The translations under genes were made by a program, and so were the position numbers. This document shows positions 34,797 through 44,489 of a stretch of 64,000 nucleotides of DNA, one piece after another; position 1 is the stretch's first letter, and every line of letters begins with the position of its first letter. The stretch spans positions 239,855-303,854 of the forward strand of contig AJFK01000202.1 in NCBI GenBank assembly GCA_000467715.1, written 5' to 3'. The notes under the pieces are model-generated. The model saw only the letters and a program-made list of their open reading frames with translations, searched no databases and had not been told where the DNA came from. The DNA comes from Hysterium pulicare CBS 123377 (Eukaryota > Ascomycota > Dothideomycetes > Hysteriales > Hysteriaceae).

Positions 34797-36323
34797 ATTG
34801 CGCCCCGCCGTCTTTTCCGCCGCTAACGTGAAGTGGCCAATCAGTGCATCTACTTAGCAAGGATAAACGCTCAAGCCAATGTTCTGCATATGCAGAGAAT
34901 GGACCCGGTTCTGGATTGAACGTTGGCCGTCAACCCACATGGTCAACGCTCATGAAGTATGTAGACCCAGCTTCGAGAATGCCTAGGAACGTGGTCAGCC
35001 AGGATTCCTCGAATTGATGTTGGAGCGGAATGCGTCCAGCTTGGCACGCTCTGGTGACGAGTAGAGTTGCAAAGCTAACTGACCTTCAAGCACGATCGAG
35101 GATAGGTTGCATATGCGTCTTGCTATCTTCTTTTCGAGCGAAAATTAGATGCCGCCGTTTTTAATCTGCAGAATGATGAGCAATGTGGCTTCCCAACAAA
35201 ACTTGCATGCCGACTGGTACTCAAAGAGTTGGCAGTTACAATGAGAAAGGCGGCTCCAATTGTCTGCATAATCAGATGCGGCCAGCGAGAGCGCATGCGG
35301 GGTAGCGCCCGAAGCCCGGTGAAGAAGCATCTCGAAGGCTGAAGCATAATGGTATATGCACAGCATCGGGGGGCAGGTTTCAGAGCCTATTGGCACAAGA
35401 AAGCCTTTGCGGCTGGCTTGCGGGATATTACATGTATCCCGAATCCGACAGACTGCCTTAGGCCAAGCCTGGATCATATTTGTCGCCGAAAAATTCCAAT
35501 TATGAGAAAGAGAGAATAGTTGTGATGATCTCGGAAAAGGGGACATGCTGACAAGAAATCCTTAGCCTGAAACATAGTGGGAGTATACTATGTTGTTGTC
35601 CTCATGTCATTGGTTCAGACTCTTCAACCGGTTCTGCAGACGTATTAATGATACTAGTTCAGAGAATTAGTAGGTATTTTGCCTCACGCGAAAGTGCCTC
35701 GAAAATCCTAGTCATGCAGAAGTGGATTTCCTCAAGAGGTAACTCGACGACGAAATGAATTAGCGGGTTTAGTAGCAACTAGGAGAAAAATGATATGTCA
35801 TAAAATGCAAGCTCTGCCCGATCAATGCAGAAGACTGAGAATCTGGGCAAACGCTCCAGTTGTCCTAGAGAACCGCAAAAATAGCGATGTTCTGGCCTGA
35901 ATGATTTCGCCAAAGTATCGTTTTTGTAGGTACTTGAAAATAGAAGTAGGTATGATTAAGTAAGGCTATGAACTGGCCTCGTTGCCTCTGCGGGTACGCC
36001 AGACAACCATCGGGAGCTTGACAGATTGTATGCCTCTGGAAGGTTGTTTTGGCATATTCCTATTATGAGAACTGGAGTATTCGAGATTTCTGCGGAATCC
36101 GAACCTAGAACATTCTTGTGTAACAATGAGATACGGGGAGACGGGAAGTGAACAAGGATTTGTAGTGAATTGCGTTGTGAGACCCAACTACGGCAGAAAT
36201 TTCCTCGACACGTCGACTTGTATCATTAATCCGCGCAGACTTGCGCTTCGAGACTCGACAACGATTAAATTAATGCCCGCTGTATGGGCGCCAAATATAG
36301 GGAGCTCGTGCTTCGTCCTAGGG

Positions 36324-36330
36324 TATATAA
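36324..36330 (+). promoter_or_regulatory. TATA box of the small orphan gene
   Basis: TATATAA stands about 150 bp before the start codon at 36478 on the same strand. Position and sequence fit a TATA element, the clearest one seen in the window. Confidence 0.5.
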
Positions 36331-36477
36331 GGGCGCGTTTCTTGAATGGTTTCTTGATCTTATCCTTCATACTCCTACTTGACATTGCCCATCAAACTCT
36401 TACTCGCTCAGGGGTTTCACTACTCTCCCCTATATTTTTACTGAAAGGTTACTTTATCACACTCTAAGCTCTCAAGG

Positions 36478-37078
36478 ATGAATGGCTTCCGGGGATACGA
36501 ACGTGGACGTGTAGCAGATAACAATAATTCTGACGAACAGTAAGCTCCCCATCACCATGCCATGTGATTGAACCTGACGAAATTCTTTTAGGAGCCCGCC
36601 GGATCTCGAACGTATGAGCTTGAGTTTTATTGCTCCGGGCTCCACGGCGAGTCCGCCATATCAAGCTGCGACCGGTCAGTATTCCTCGCCCGACACATCG
36701 GACGAGGAAGCCCACAACCAAGATACGAATCATCAAAACACGACTTGGACGCTCAGAGATCAGTGTGCCGCACTGTTCTTTCACGTTATGCCAAACCCTC
36801 ATCTGTCATGGGACGAGGTTATGAGATATTTTAGGAGGTATCTTAAAGACTTTGGCGAAGACGATGAGACGATTACTGCACGAACCACCCCAGCGGCACA
36901 GAGCAGGGTGTATCGACTGATGGGAGAAGAAGAGTGGGGTTTGATAAAGAAGCGGAAGGGGGATAGTTCGAGGGACGCAAAGAACAGGGAGCGGTTTCGG
37001 GTGGCCGCGAGGAATCTTAATTTGGTACCCTTTGTGCGCGAATTGCAAGACAGATACGGATTCCCACGCCTTGTTTGA
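36478..37078 (+). CDS. Small protein of unknown function
   Basis: Two exons, 36478-36539 and 36592-37078, give 182 residues. The GTAAGC donor, a TTTTAG acceptor and an exact frame match across the 52-nt intron support a real gene. I do not recognise the family. The N-terminal third is Ser/Pro/Asn-rich and probably disordered. The middle is rich in aromatic residues and includes CAALFFHVMPNP and WDEVMRYFRRYLKDFG. The C-terminal part is basic (KKRKGDSSRDAKNRERF). There is no signal peptide or membrane segment. The helical, charged C-terminal half could fold as a small DNA- or RNA-binding unit, but this is only an impression. It sits at the edge of the 6-kb gene-poor stretch and has its own TATA box, so it may be lineage-specific. 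Confidence 0.6.
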
Positions 37079-37417
37079 GTAGGTAAAATCCGAAGTTTGT
37101 CCTGAACGTTGGTGCGAAAAAAATAACTCTCGGCTTTGTTTTAGTGTTATCTATAAAACAGGAAGGAGGATTGCAGCGTTTATCTGGCTTCAGCAGCACG
37201 GTGTCTATTTTGATGTTCATCTAACACACCGGAGACATTGTTAATATTATGAGCCTTCCAATTTATTCATCTCGTGTTTACTCACTTCGCTCTTCGAAAT
37301 TCCACCTGCTAAATCCATACTGAAGCGCACTGGACGAGAACAGTAGGTCGCTACCTTCATTGGAAGTGCGCTCTTGCTAGAGCTCACAGTAATCAGGCTT
37401 TCAAATGAAAACAATCA
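37079..37417. other. Convergent intergenic DNA
   Basis: This lies between the 3' ends of the orphan gene and IWR1; no gene is seen. Confidence 0.4.
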
Positions 37418-38480
37418 TCAGCCTGCTCCATTTTCATGGCTGATACGAGAATAGGCGTCTTGCTTCCACCGATATCGAAGATCGTCCTCCTCGTCGCTCC
37501 ATGCAGGATTCTCAGCGTCGAATTCTTCATCATCCCCATGATTGTACTTGTACGGATTCGCGCCATACTCGTCATCGGAAGCGACTTCATCTTCCGGATA
37601 ATCTGCGCCATAGTAGTCCTCGGCATTTTCGTCTTCATCGTCGGTATCAAATTCTTTGTCGCTCTCAGTCTCCTGCCCGTAGGTGTCCCAGAAATCTTCA
37701 TCTTCGTCCGTGATGACAATGAATCCGAAGGAGCCCTTTGGGGTGGATATCGCTTCTGTCAGAGCATCGGCCATGGCGACATCTCGAACATAGGTATCGT
37801 ACACATATTCACCTTCCATATCAACGTCCATGGCCTCCGGATCTTGGTGTATCGAATGGTCTGTTTGTCGGTCCTTATACCTCAGCGCTGGAACCTTTGG
37901 CTTGAACTTCGAATTGTACGGCTTTTTGATAGGGGAGGCGTCTATTTTGTCTTTTTGATCGACCTCTGCAGCAAACTGTTCTAGCTCGTTCACGACTTCG
38001 GCTGAGGGCTCTGATAGACTATCAATACCCTTTTCAGCGATTTGGCGCTGAACACCTGCTCTAAATCCTTTCGATGCGGCGCTGGCGCCGGGCCGTTTTT
38101 GCAAACTCGATTGCGACGGCGGCGGAGAATCCAAGTCTACTGGCTCATGATCCAATGTAACTAGATCGATGTTGTCCTTCTTCTCCACAAGAATCAAGTT
38201 TCCTTCTCCTCGCGAGAATTGAAAGCGACGCGGTGTAGGAGGCTGCGAGGCTGGCCTTAAGAAGGTAGAATGTGGTTCACGAGACTGGACTCGGCGAAAT
38301 ATGACGCTGTGTTCAGTCAAACGTCTCTTGCTCTGAACACTGCTTTGCTCGAGTACTTGGAGATTTAGCAAGACGGTGCACAACAGAGTGAAAGGGCTAG
38401 CACGCCTTACAAAGTGAATCAACAGGTGCTTCTCCTCGCTTTCGCTTTACTGACAGGGTCTGAGGAGTAGCCGATGCCAT
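37418..38480 (-). CDS. IWR1: RNA polymerase II nuclear import factor Iwr1
   Basis: Iwr1 binds assembled RNA polymerase II in the cytoplasm and carries its nuclear localisation signal. Exons are 38411-38480 and 37418-38355 (minus), giving 335 residues. The first exon encodes SVKRKRGEAPVDSL, the bipartite-like signal at the usual place. Splicing over a 55-nt intron leads into LEQSSVQSKRR. The conserved Iwr1 domain is in the C-terminal half, with YVYDTYVRD, FGFIVITDEDEDFWDTYGQE and then a long acidic region ending in NPAWSDEEDDLRYRW. The acidic, tyrosine-dotted tail is a family hallmark. It diverges from the nucleoside transporter gene over about 400 bp. Confidence 0.92.
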
Positions 38481-38878
38481 AGTAGTTCTGGCAGATGTTT
38501 GACTAAGTAAGGTAGTATCTTGAAAAACAACCTGACAGTAGGCAGCTGGATGTTTGTGTTATAAATTGTGTATGAAATAAAGTTGATTGAAGCAAGTCGA
38601 CCATGCCGATAAAGTTGGCTTACATAATACCGCCAAGACCCCACCCGGTGCTATTATGTGGCTGCAGGCGTCAGAGACATTCACATCAGCTGCTCTCCAT
38701 CCGCGTCGACCCAGTGCTTTCGCGACCTTGAGGAAGATGACTGCCTCACACTGCGAGGCCTCTCCTACCCAGCTTCGTCCTCACTGAAGCCACCCCCTTG
38801 AAACGTCCTACACCGAATTGTCATTCTCTAGCAGCGCATCGACTTTTACATATACCTATTCAACCACATCTGGGGAAC
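38481..38878. promoter_or_regulatory. Divergent promoter region IWR1 / nucleoside transporter
   Basis: This 398-bp segment between divergent genes should hold both promoters. No gene is visible and no strong motif was recognised. Confidence 0.45.
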
Positions 38879-40263
38879 ATGGAGCGGATAACACGCTTGC
38901 TCCAGCGAAGGCCTTCTTATGAGCCACTGGAAGGTGGTTCTGAAAGCCTAAATGGGGAGAGGATTGAGCATTCGAAGGAAGGAAGCTTCTCCTGGCTGGA
39001 CTACTCCGTGTTCCTGCTACTGGGGGTTGCCATGCTCTGGGCTTGGTCAGGGACTTCATTCTCTGCTCTATGTGTATCTAACAAATACTCAGGAACATGT
39101 TTCTAGCTGCTGCCCCATACTTCCAGCACCGATTCCAATCCGACGAAAGACTACTCCGAAATTTCCAATCTGCAGAGCTGTCCGTGTCAACAGTCGGGAA
39201 TCTTGGATCCATGATCCTCCTTACAAAGCTCCAAGCTCGAGCTTCATATCCCAAACGTATCATAGCGTCTCTTGCTATCAATATTGTGGCATTCACCCTG
39301 CTCGCCATGTCTACAAGGCTATTCCTAGGTGCTTCCGCTGGGTTGTACTTTGCGTTCCTGATGCTCGTTGTCTTTGCAGCAAGCCTAGCAACGGCACTGT
39401 GCCAGAACGGAGTCTTTGCCTATGTGTCCGGCTTCGGACGAGAGGAGTATACTCAGGGTATTATGGCCGGACAAGGTGTTGCGGGGGTTCTACCCTGTAT
39501 CGCTCAAATTGTTTCCGTGCTCTCAGTGCCGGAAAAGAAGGCCGATAGTGGTGCTGCACAGGAATCGAGTACCTCTGCTTTTGCCTACTTTCTGACGGCT
39601 ACTGTGATATCCACCATTTCACTCCTCGCGTTTTTCTTCCTTCTCCTGCAACACGGGCCGAGGCACCGCATCAAGCAAACATTAGAAGATGACGACGATG
39701 AGACGCCGCCATTAGAGCGCGAGGTCATTCCTCTTACAACACTTTTTAAGAAGCTATTCTGGCTTGCTGGCGCTGTCTTTCTTACATTCGCCGTCACCAT
39801 GGTATTCCCAGTGTTCACGCAGCAGATCGAAAGCGTGAGACCAACTTTGAACGCACCGCGTCTTTTCCGGCCAGCATCATTCATACCACTGGCTTTCCTG
39901 TTTTGGAATATCGGGGATCTGCTTGGAAGGCTTGCTCCAGCCGTACCAGCACTGACGCTCACGTCCCGACCACGTCTCCTTTTTATACTATCTATCGCTC
40001 GCGTCGTTTTTATTCCGCTGTATCTGCTGTGTAATATTCGTGGCAAGGGTGCCAAAATCAATAGCGATGCATTTTATCTTCTTGTAGTCCAGCTCTTATT
40101 TGGAATTTCCAATGGTTATATCGGTAGCAACTGCATGATGGGCTTTGTAGAATGGGTGGACGTAAATGAGCGCGAAGCAGCGGGTGGCTTCATGTCTCTT
40201 TGTTTGGTAGCTGGGCTGACTGTTGGAAGCCTATTGAGCTTTTTTGCGGCTGGTTTTGCATAG
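38879..40263 (+). CDS. FUN26: Equilibrative nucleoside transporter (Fun26/ENT family)
   Basis: ENT proteins carry nucleosides across membranes; yeast Fun26 does so at the vacuole. Exons are 38879-39045 and 39093-40263, giving 445 residues. About ten or eleven hydrophobic segments are visible, beginning with YSVFLLLGVAMLWAWNMFLAA, whose tryptophan codon is split by the 47-nt intron. Family signatures are AMLWAWNMFLAAAPYFQHRF, the central cytosolic loop with an acidic cluster (EDDDDETPPLE), FVVFP-like VTMVFPVFT, and FLFWNIGDLLGR in helix 8. The C-terminal segment has QLLFGISNGYIGSNCMM and the family's final glycine-rich helix. The donor is GTCAGG, weaker than most here, with a TCTAACA branch site. 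Location (vacuole or plasma membrane) cannot be decided from sequence. Confidence 0.92.
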
Positions 40264-40312
40264 TATCCACGCTTTGTATCCTGGAGCGTCACCTTAGATG
40301 TCCAGCGAAGGA

Positions 40313-40582
40313 TACACCACCTTTTTGCCTCCGACCGAACGCCGACCCGTCCTTGTGTTTGTCGATCTCTTGTAATAGGGGGATAATAGTGTAAGGCTAT
40401 CTTAATAATTAAGGTAGTTTACATAAAATATTAGCTTTAAAAGTTAAAGTGTATAAATATTTACACTATAAGTATAGATACAGGAAAAAAATACAATAAG
40501 AAACGTAAGCTTCTTTAAGTCCTCCATATTACGATCTACAGCGCTATCCTCGGTGTTCGGTCGGAGGAAAAAAGGTGGTGTA
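40313..40582. mobile_element. Miniature inverted-repeat transposable element (MITE), 270 bp
   Basis: The 33-bp left end (40313-40345, starting TACACCACCTTTTTGCC) and the reverse complement of the right end (40550-40582) match at 31 of 33 positions. The ends carry TA, which would fit the TA target duplication of Tc1/mariner-type elements. The inside is very A+T-rich, has no open frame, and contains two further palindromic hairpins (40397-40417 and 40448-40467). It is non-autonomous, and no matching transposase is present in the window. It lies 50 bp after the stop of the nucleoside transporter, so it may be part of that transcript's 3' end. Confidence 0.85.
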
Positions 40583-40891
40583 TATAGATTCTAATTGAAT
40601 GTGACTCAAGAGTGGCTTGTTGCTGATATCATTAAAGAGACTTGTTAATAAACTCGGCGGTAGGGGTAGGTAAGCTAATGTGAACGTTTCACGATTAGTC
40701 ATCCGAATACACGGACGAATCCTTCCGGCCCCTGATCAAGCCAGCAGCACTCCCGTCCTCTGTAAATGTCAAAGCGAAGCATCAGCGATTTGGTACGAAT
40801 TTCTTGTAGTCATTAGACTCAACAGGCTCGGAGGTTACGGCATCATATCCTCTCTAGTGTGATTGACTGTTTAACGTTCGTTCCACTAATC
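40583..40891. other. Intergenic DNA between the MITE and the regulator gene
   Basis: No gene is seen here. It probably holds the promoter of the zinc-finger regulator that follows. Confidence 0.4.
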
Positions 40892-42436
40892 ATGGACATC
40901 GAATCCAAATGTAAATGCGCGCGATGCGGGAAACTGTTTGATACAGGTTTGGAGCCTTCCAAATAATATTCACTAGATCTCTGACAAAACAAAGAGCAGA
41001 AGTTGAAACGCCATGGTTATTATTGCCGCCAAAAGTCCTCCCATAGTACATCAAGTCGAAAACGGTCTTGTGAACCATGTGCCAAAGCCAAAACGCGCTG
41101 CGACTCGAAGGTAATATAATTTAAATATTACAGAAAGGAAGAATATCTAACGCCAAAAAAAGCTGCCTTATTGCTCGAACTGCTTAAAGAGAGGGACGGA
41201 ATGTCAATATGATTCGACTGTATTGAACAATCTGAATGAACTAGGTGGATTGCAGCAAGACTTCGCGCTTCAGACTTCGGATTTCATCCTACCGACACCA
41301 CCTTTCGAGGGCTTTGATATGCCATCCTCAAAGTCAACACCTCCATTTGTAAACTTAATGACTTCTCTCCCCCCAATATCGGAGAGTCCAGAGTCAACAA
41401 CCGTGAAACTCCTCGCTGCCCTCAACCTGTCGTCTTCCTCTCCCTTGACAATCCAAGCCGCAACGGCCAAAGGCCTCGTAGAACTACACTATGGCACGGA
41501 ATTTGTATCCCGTTTCGACATATCCCGCAACAGCACGCGGTCTCTTACTGTCCGAAAATTAGCCAATCCAGGTGCACAAGTGAGTGCTATGTACATCAAA
41601 AGGATACTGGGTTCGATACCCGGGATGATGATTCAGCTGGAGAGTTTTCCCGTATTTATACATCCAATGCATTGCTTTGATGATGAAGGGTGCTTGCCAA
41701 AAGCTTTGGAGAACTGTATGATGTTAGCGAAATTGTGGATGCAGAGAAATGCCCAGTCTTTGAATCAAGTTTGGACGAACATCCGACTCGAGCACGAGAG
41801 GATTTGGTTTGAGGTAATTCTACCATGAATCCCTTCCTCGTGAACTAACTTTTTACTGATGGATTCCAGCATGAACAATACTCTGACCAGGATCTCCTTG
41901 CCTCAGCCCAATCCCTCCTTGTCTACATCCTAATGCGCCTTGTTGACGGGGAAAATTCTTACAACGACTTCGACACCCACCTTCTCGTCTCCTTTCACCA
42001 CGTAGCCCTAACGCTCTTCAACCGCGTTGGCGGCATATGCGCTTCCAGTGCCGGCCTTGACACCGACGGCTGGAAAAGCTGGATCGTCTACGAGTCTCGA
42101 CGACGCTTCGTCACCGTCACTCGCGTCCTCAATATGCTAGTCGACATCGAGCAAGCCCTGGAATGTCTGCCGTTAGAGGGATTTCTGATTGTGCCACTGC
42201 CGGCTAAGAGAGTTATTTGGGAGGCGAGGGATGTAGAGAGTTGGGGGAGGGAGATTGCGGTTCTTTTTGACGAGATGGCTATTTACGGACTGACCCATGA
42301 GGGAGCGCTTGTAAAGTGGTTTAAGACGTCGGGAGGGAGGATTGAACAGACGGCTGCGGAATGGGAAACGTGGTTGAGTAAGGTGGATGTGTTTTGGTCT
42401 GTTGTTATGCTGGCCGGATCACTTGTGGCAAGCTAG
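40892..42436 (+). CDS. Transcription factor with a C2HC finger and a Zn2Cys6 cluster
   Basis: This is a probable nuclear DNA-binding regulator; its targets are unknown. Exons are 40892-40946, 40995-41110, 41163-41813 and 41870-42436, giving 462 residues. Residues 9-29 form a C2H2-type finger whose last ligand is cysteine (Cys9, Cys12, His25, Cys29; CARCGKLF and RHGYYC). Residues 44-71 form a C6 zinc cluster with spacing 2-6-6-2-6 (CEPCAKAKTRCDSKLPYC, then SNC and TEC). The rest resembles the loosely conserved fungal regulator domain, with KAKTRC-distal helices such as VSFHHVALTLFNRVGG and WIVYESRRRFVTV. Intron 1 (48 nt) ends in a less usual AAAG, chosen because it alone gives exact finger spacing. 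The neighbouring nucleoside transporter and the MITE in between do not reveal its pathway. Confidence 0.85.
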
Positions 42437-42659
42437 GGAAGGGCTGGCTGCATGAGAATTCAACAAAGCTTCTTTCTACATGTTCACCAAATCGTCATGA
42501 GACTTGAATGAGTAATACAGAGGCGAAAGAATCCATATAATCGGGTTACTCAAGGCTTCGCCCAGCAGCTATATGTGGCATGCCATGTAAAGCGGGGGTG
42601 GCCAACAATGTTCCTTGCGGCAGTACTCCAGAGGAAGGTAGCAATCATGTCTTTTTCCG

Positions 42660-43128
42660 TCGATCGCTCAGGAAAGTGATTGTCTTCTTGCCTGAGTGGC
42701 GTAGTGTGGAGAGACAGCGCCCAGATTATGGCGCTCGCCACGTCGTCGAGAGGATCGCATATCACTCCCCTTCGTTTCCTCTTTTTCCAGTAGTCCCGGC
42801 TCGCATATTCTTACCGCATCCCCTAAAAATCCCTCAAGTGTTTCGAAGGCAGGAAATCCTTCAACGGCATCGAAGGAAGGTGTCGCATGCTGCTGTCTGG
42901 CTGTGAGGGAGATCGGAGCGTTGGGGCCATGGAGCGAGATGCAGGTCTTGCAGATATGAAGGTTGGTATTATCCTTTTGCACAAGGTAGAGCAGTTTGTA
43001 GTATTGGCTTTGAGACTAAACTAGGAAGTGGTGCCCACAGTGTCAAAGATGTGGCGATTCGTAAGTGAGAGTGTGGCTATGGAGCTAGGAGTCAGATATT
43101 CGGCTACCTTTGGAATCGGCATCACCAT
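42660..43128 (-). pseudogene. F-box-like protein relic
   Basis: On the minus strand, ATG 43128 opens a frame reading IPKVAEYLTPSSIATLSLTN and RHIFDTVG, which resembles an F-box helix pair, but it stops at a TAG after about 35 codons. A different frame then continues with YYKLLYLVQKDN and HICKTCISLHGPNAP, matching the segment that usually follows the F-box in fungal proteins (a W/FLxLLxxDLP-like strand and a cysteine pair). No intron of credible length joins the two, so a small deletion or insertion is likely. The downstream end is unclear. Intact members would recruit substrates to an SCF ubiquitin ligase. Confidence 0.4.
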
Positions 43129-43289
43129 TACGAAAAGACCACGTGGTTGAACAGAAGAAATGCACCTATAGCTGTCTGAACAAAATCTAATTCATGTCTG
43201 GGTATCATGCAACGGAAAGTGGTCATAAATCGTGAAGCTATCCGGACTACGCAACCGCTACAGCTGAAAGTGAGCTTAGTTTGCAGCCA

Positions 43290-44285
43290 TTAGCCCTGTC
43301 TCTTCTGTCGTTCATCATTCCATAATCGATCAATGACTTGGAACACGGCGGTGATGGACTTTATCGAGTCTGCATCTATCCGTTCACCGAATCGTTGCTG
43401 CATCTTATCCGGATGCCATTTGACTCGCTCCAATTTCAGGAGAGATACTGAACGGTCTTCACCGGCAGGCACATGACGATAAAAGCCTTCGATCTCCTCC
43501 TTGGTGACATCTTTATGCCTGCCGGACAGGACAGGCCATGGAATAAGATCCTGAATGTCTGTCCTTGGCTCTTGAGCGTGATCCATTCTGCCCTTGAGTT
43601 CCTCCCACCGCTGCACATACTTCTCCCAAGCCTCTTTCCACTGTTTTGCAGCTTTTCGAGCCTCTCCTCGCTTTAAGCTCTCCTGAATCTTCTGCTGGAA
43701 TTCCTCCCGCTCAGCCTCCATACGATCCGTCTCGTCTCTATCTGCCCTTCGCTTCTTCCTATCCCTCTCCCTGCGCTCACGCTCCTGAATTATGTGTTGA
43801 TGACTCTTCTCCCACATCTTTCCTCTGACGTATTCAGCATAATCCTCGTCCGTCATGCGCTCCAACTCTCCTTCGGGGCCTGGCTTGGTGTTGGGGTATA
43901 TGTGCACAGGTTGGCCGTAGACTCCTTCCCAGTATGCTGCTCCCTCATCATCAGCTAGTGCATCGAAGAGAGATTCTCTAAATGCGGCATCAGGGTCGGC
44001 GTATTGCGAGGACCTCGAATTCGCGTCGTAGGTGTCATCATAGAGGCTTGGGTCATCTTTCGGTCCAGATTGTCGGTCCTTCGGCCGACTGCTACGGTGG
44101 TGGTGTCGATGATGTCGATGACGCCTGTGAGAGTGGTTGTCCTCTTCGTATGGCCGCCTGCGACGCTTTTCGCGGGAAGAATCGTCCTCATCCTCCGTTC
44201 GCGGACGTTTCGATTTGAAGCGAAACTTAGATGCTTTGGAGCCGCCGAACTCGTCGCTAAAAGGGTCATCCCCATTGGCCTCCAT
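43290..44285 (-). CDS. NFKBIL1: NF-kappa-B-inhibitor-like 1 (NFKBIL1/IkBL) family protein
   Basis: This is an intronless gene of 331 residues. Animal NFKBIL1 is a nuclear protein connected with mRNA processing; the fungal members lack the ankyrin repeats and share the C-terminal part. The N-terminal 80 residues are rich in Arg, His, Asp and Ser with a histidine-arginine run (SHRRHRHHRHHHR), typical of nuclear-speckle proteins. The conserved C-terminus includes IPWPVLSG, EEIEGFYRHVPAGED and LERVKWHPDKMQQRFG, a J-domain-like signature diagnostic of the family, with HPDK in the J-domain position. A central stretch of charged helices precedes it. It starts 204 bp from the NSRP1-like gene on the other strand, also an RNA-splicing-type protein, so shared control is plausible. 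Confidence 0.85.
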   Translation of the reverse strand: MEANGDDPFSDEFGGSKASKFRFKSKRPRTEDEDDSSREKRRRRPYEEDNHSHRRHRHHRHHHRSSRPKDRQSGPKDDPSLYDDTYDANSRSSQYADPDAAFRESLFDALADDEGAAYWEGVYGQPVHIYPNTKPGPEGELERMTDEDYAEYVRGKMWEKSHQHIIQERERRERDRKKRRADRDETDRMEAEREEFQQKIQESLKRGEARKAAKQWKEAWEKYVQRWEELKGRMDHAQEPRTDIQDLIPWPVLSGRHKDVTKEEIEGFYRHVPAGEDRSVSLLKLERVKWHPDKMQQRFGERIDADSIKSITAVFQVIDRLWNDERQKRQG

Positions 44286-44489
44286 GGCTGAAGCTGCAGT
44301 CGTCTCTCAGGCGATGCATCAAGTTAGGGTGGTGACAATGGTGCAGATGAAGTCTTGGAAGAGAATTGATGTGGCGGCACTTTGCGGCGGGCGGAGGTCA
44401 ATTCGTCACGTGAATGTCTTGGCAATTTCTTAAGATCAACATTTCACGCAGCTCGAGCTTTTCTTCATTGCTACACCAACCTTTTCACA
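44286..44489. promoter_or_regulatory. Short bidirectional promoter with TCACGTGA palindrome
   Basis: Only 204 bp separate the start codons of two divergent genes. The perfect palindrome TCACGTGA lies at 44406-44413, 120 bp from one start and 76 bp from the other. In fungi this sequence is bound by bHLH factors of the Cbf1 type. Its central place suggests that one site serves both genes. Confidence 0.6.

Larger units (their letters stand above)
30525..36477. other. Six-kilobase stretch without a recognisable gene
   Basis: Across almost 6 kb, on both strands, the open frames are at most about 130 codons and none resembles a family I know. Hydrophobic stretches appear on the minus strand (for example near 35250 and 34650) but in isolated frames that I could not join by splicing. 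Base composition is not strikingly A+T-rich, so extreme RIP is not evident. Small local repeats are listed separately. It may hold decayed genes or elements, lineage-specific genes, or non-coding RNA; I cannot choose among these. Confidence 0.5.

Noticed and set aside
30525-36477. RIP-mutated transposon as the explanation for the gene desert
   Set aside because: The stretch is not strongly A+T-rich, I found no long terminal or inverted repeats, and no transposase or reverse-transcriptase fragment could be read.
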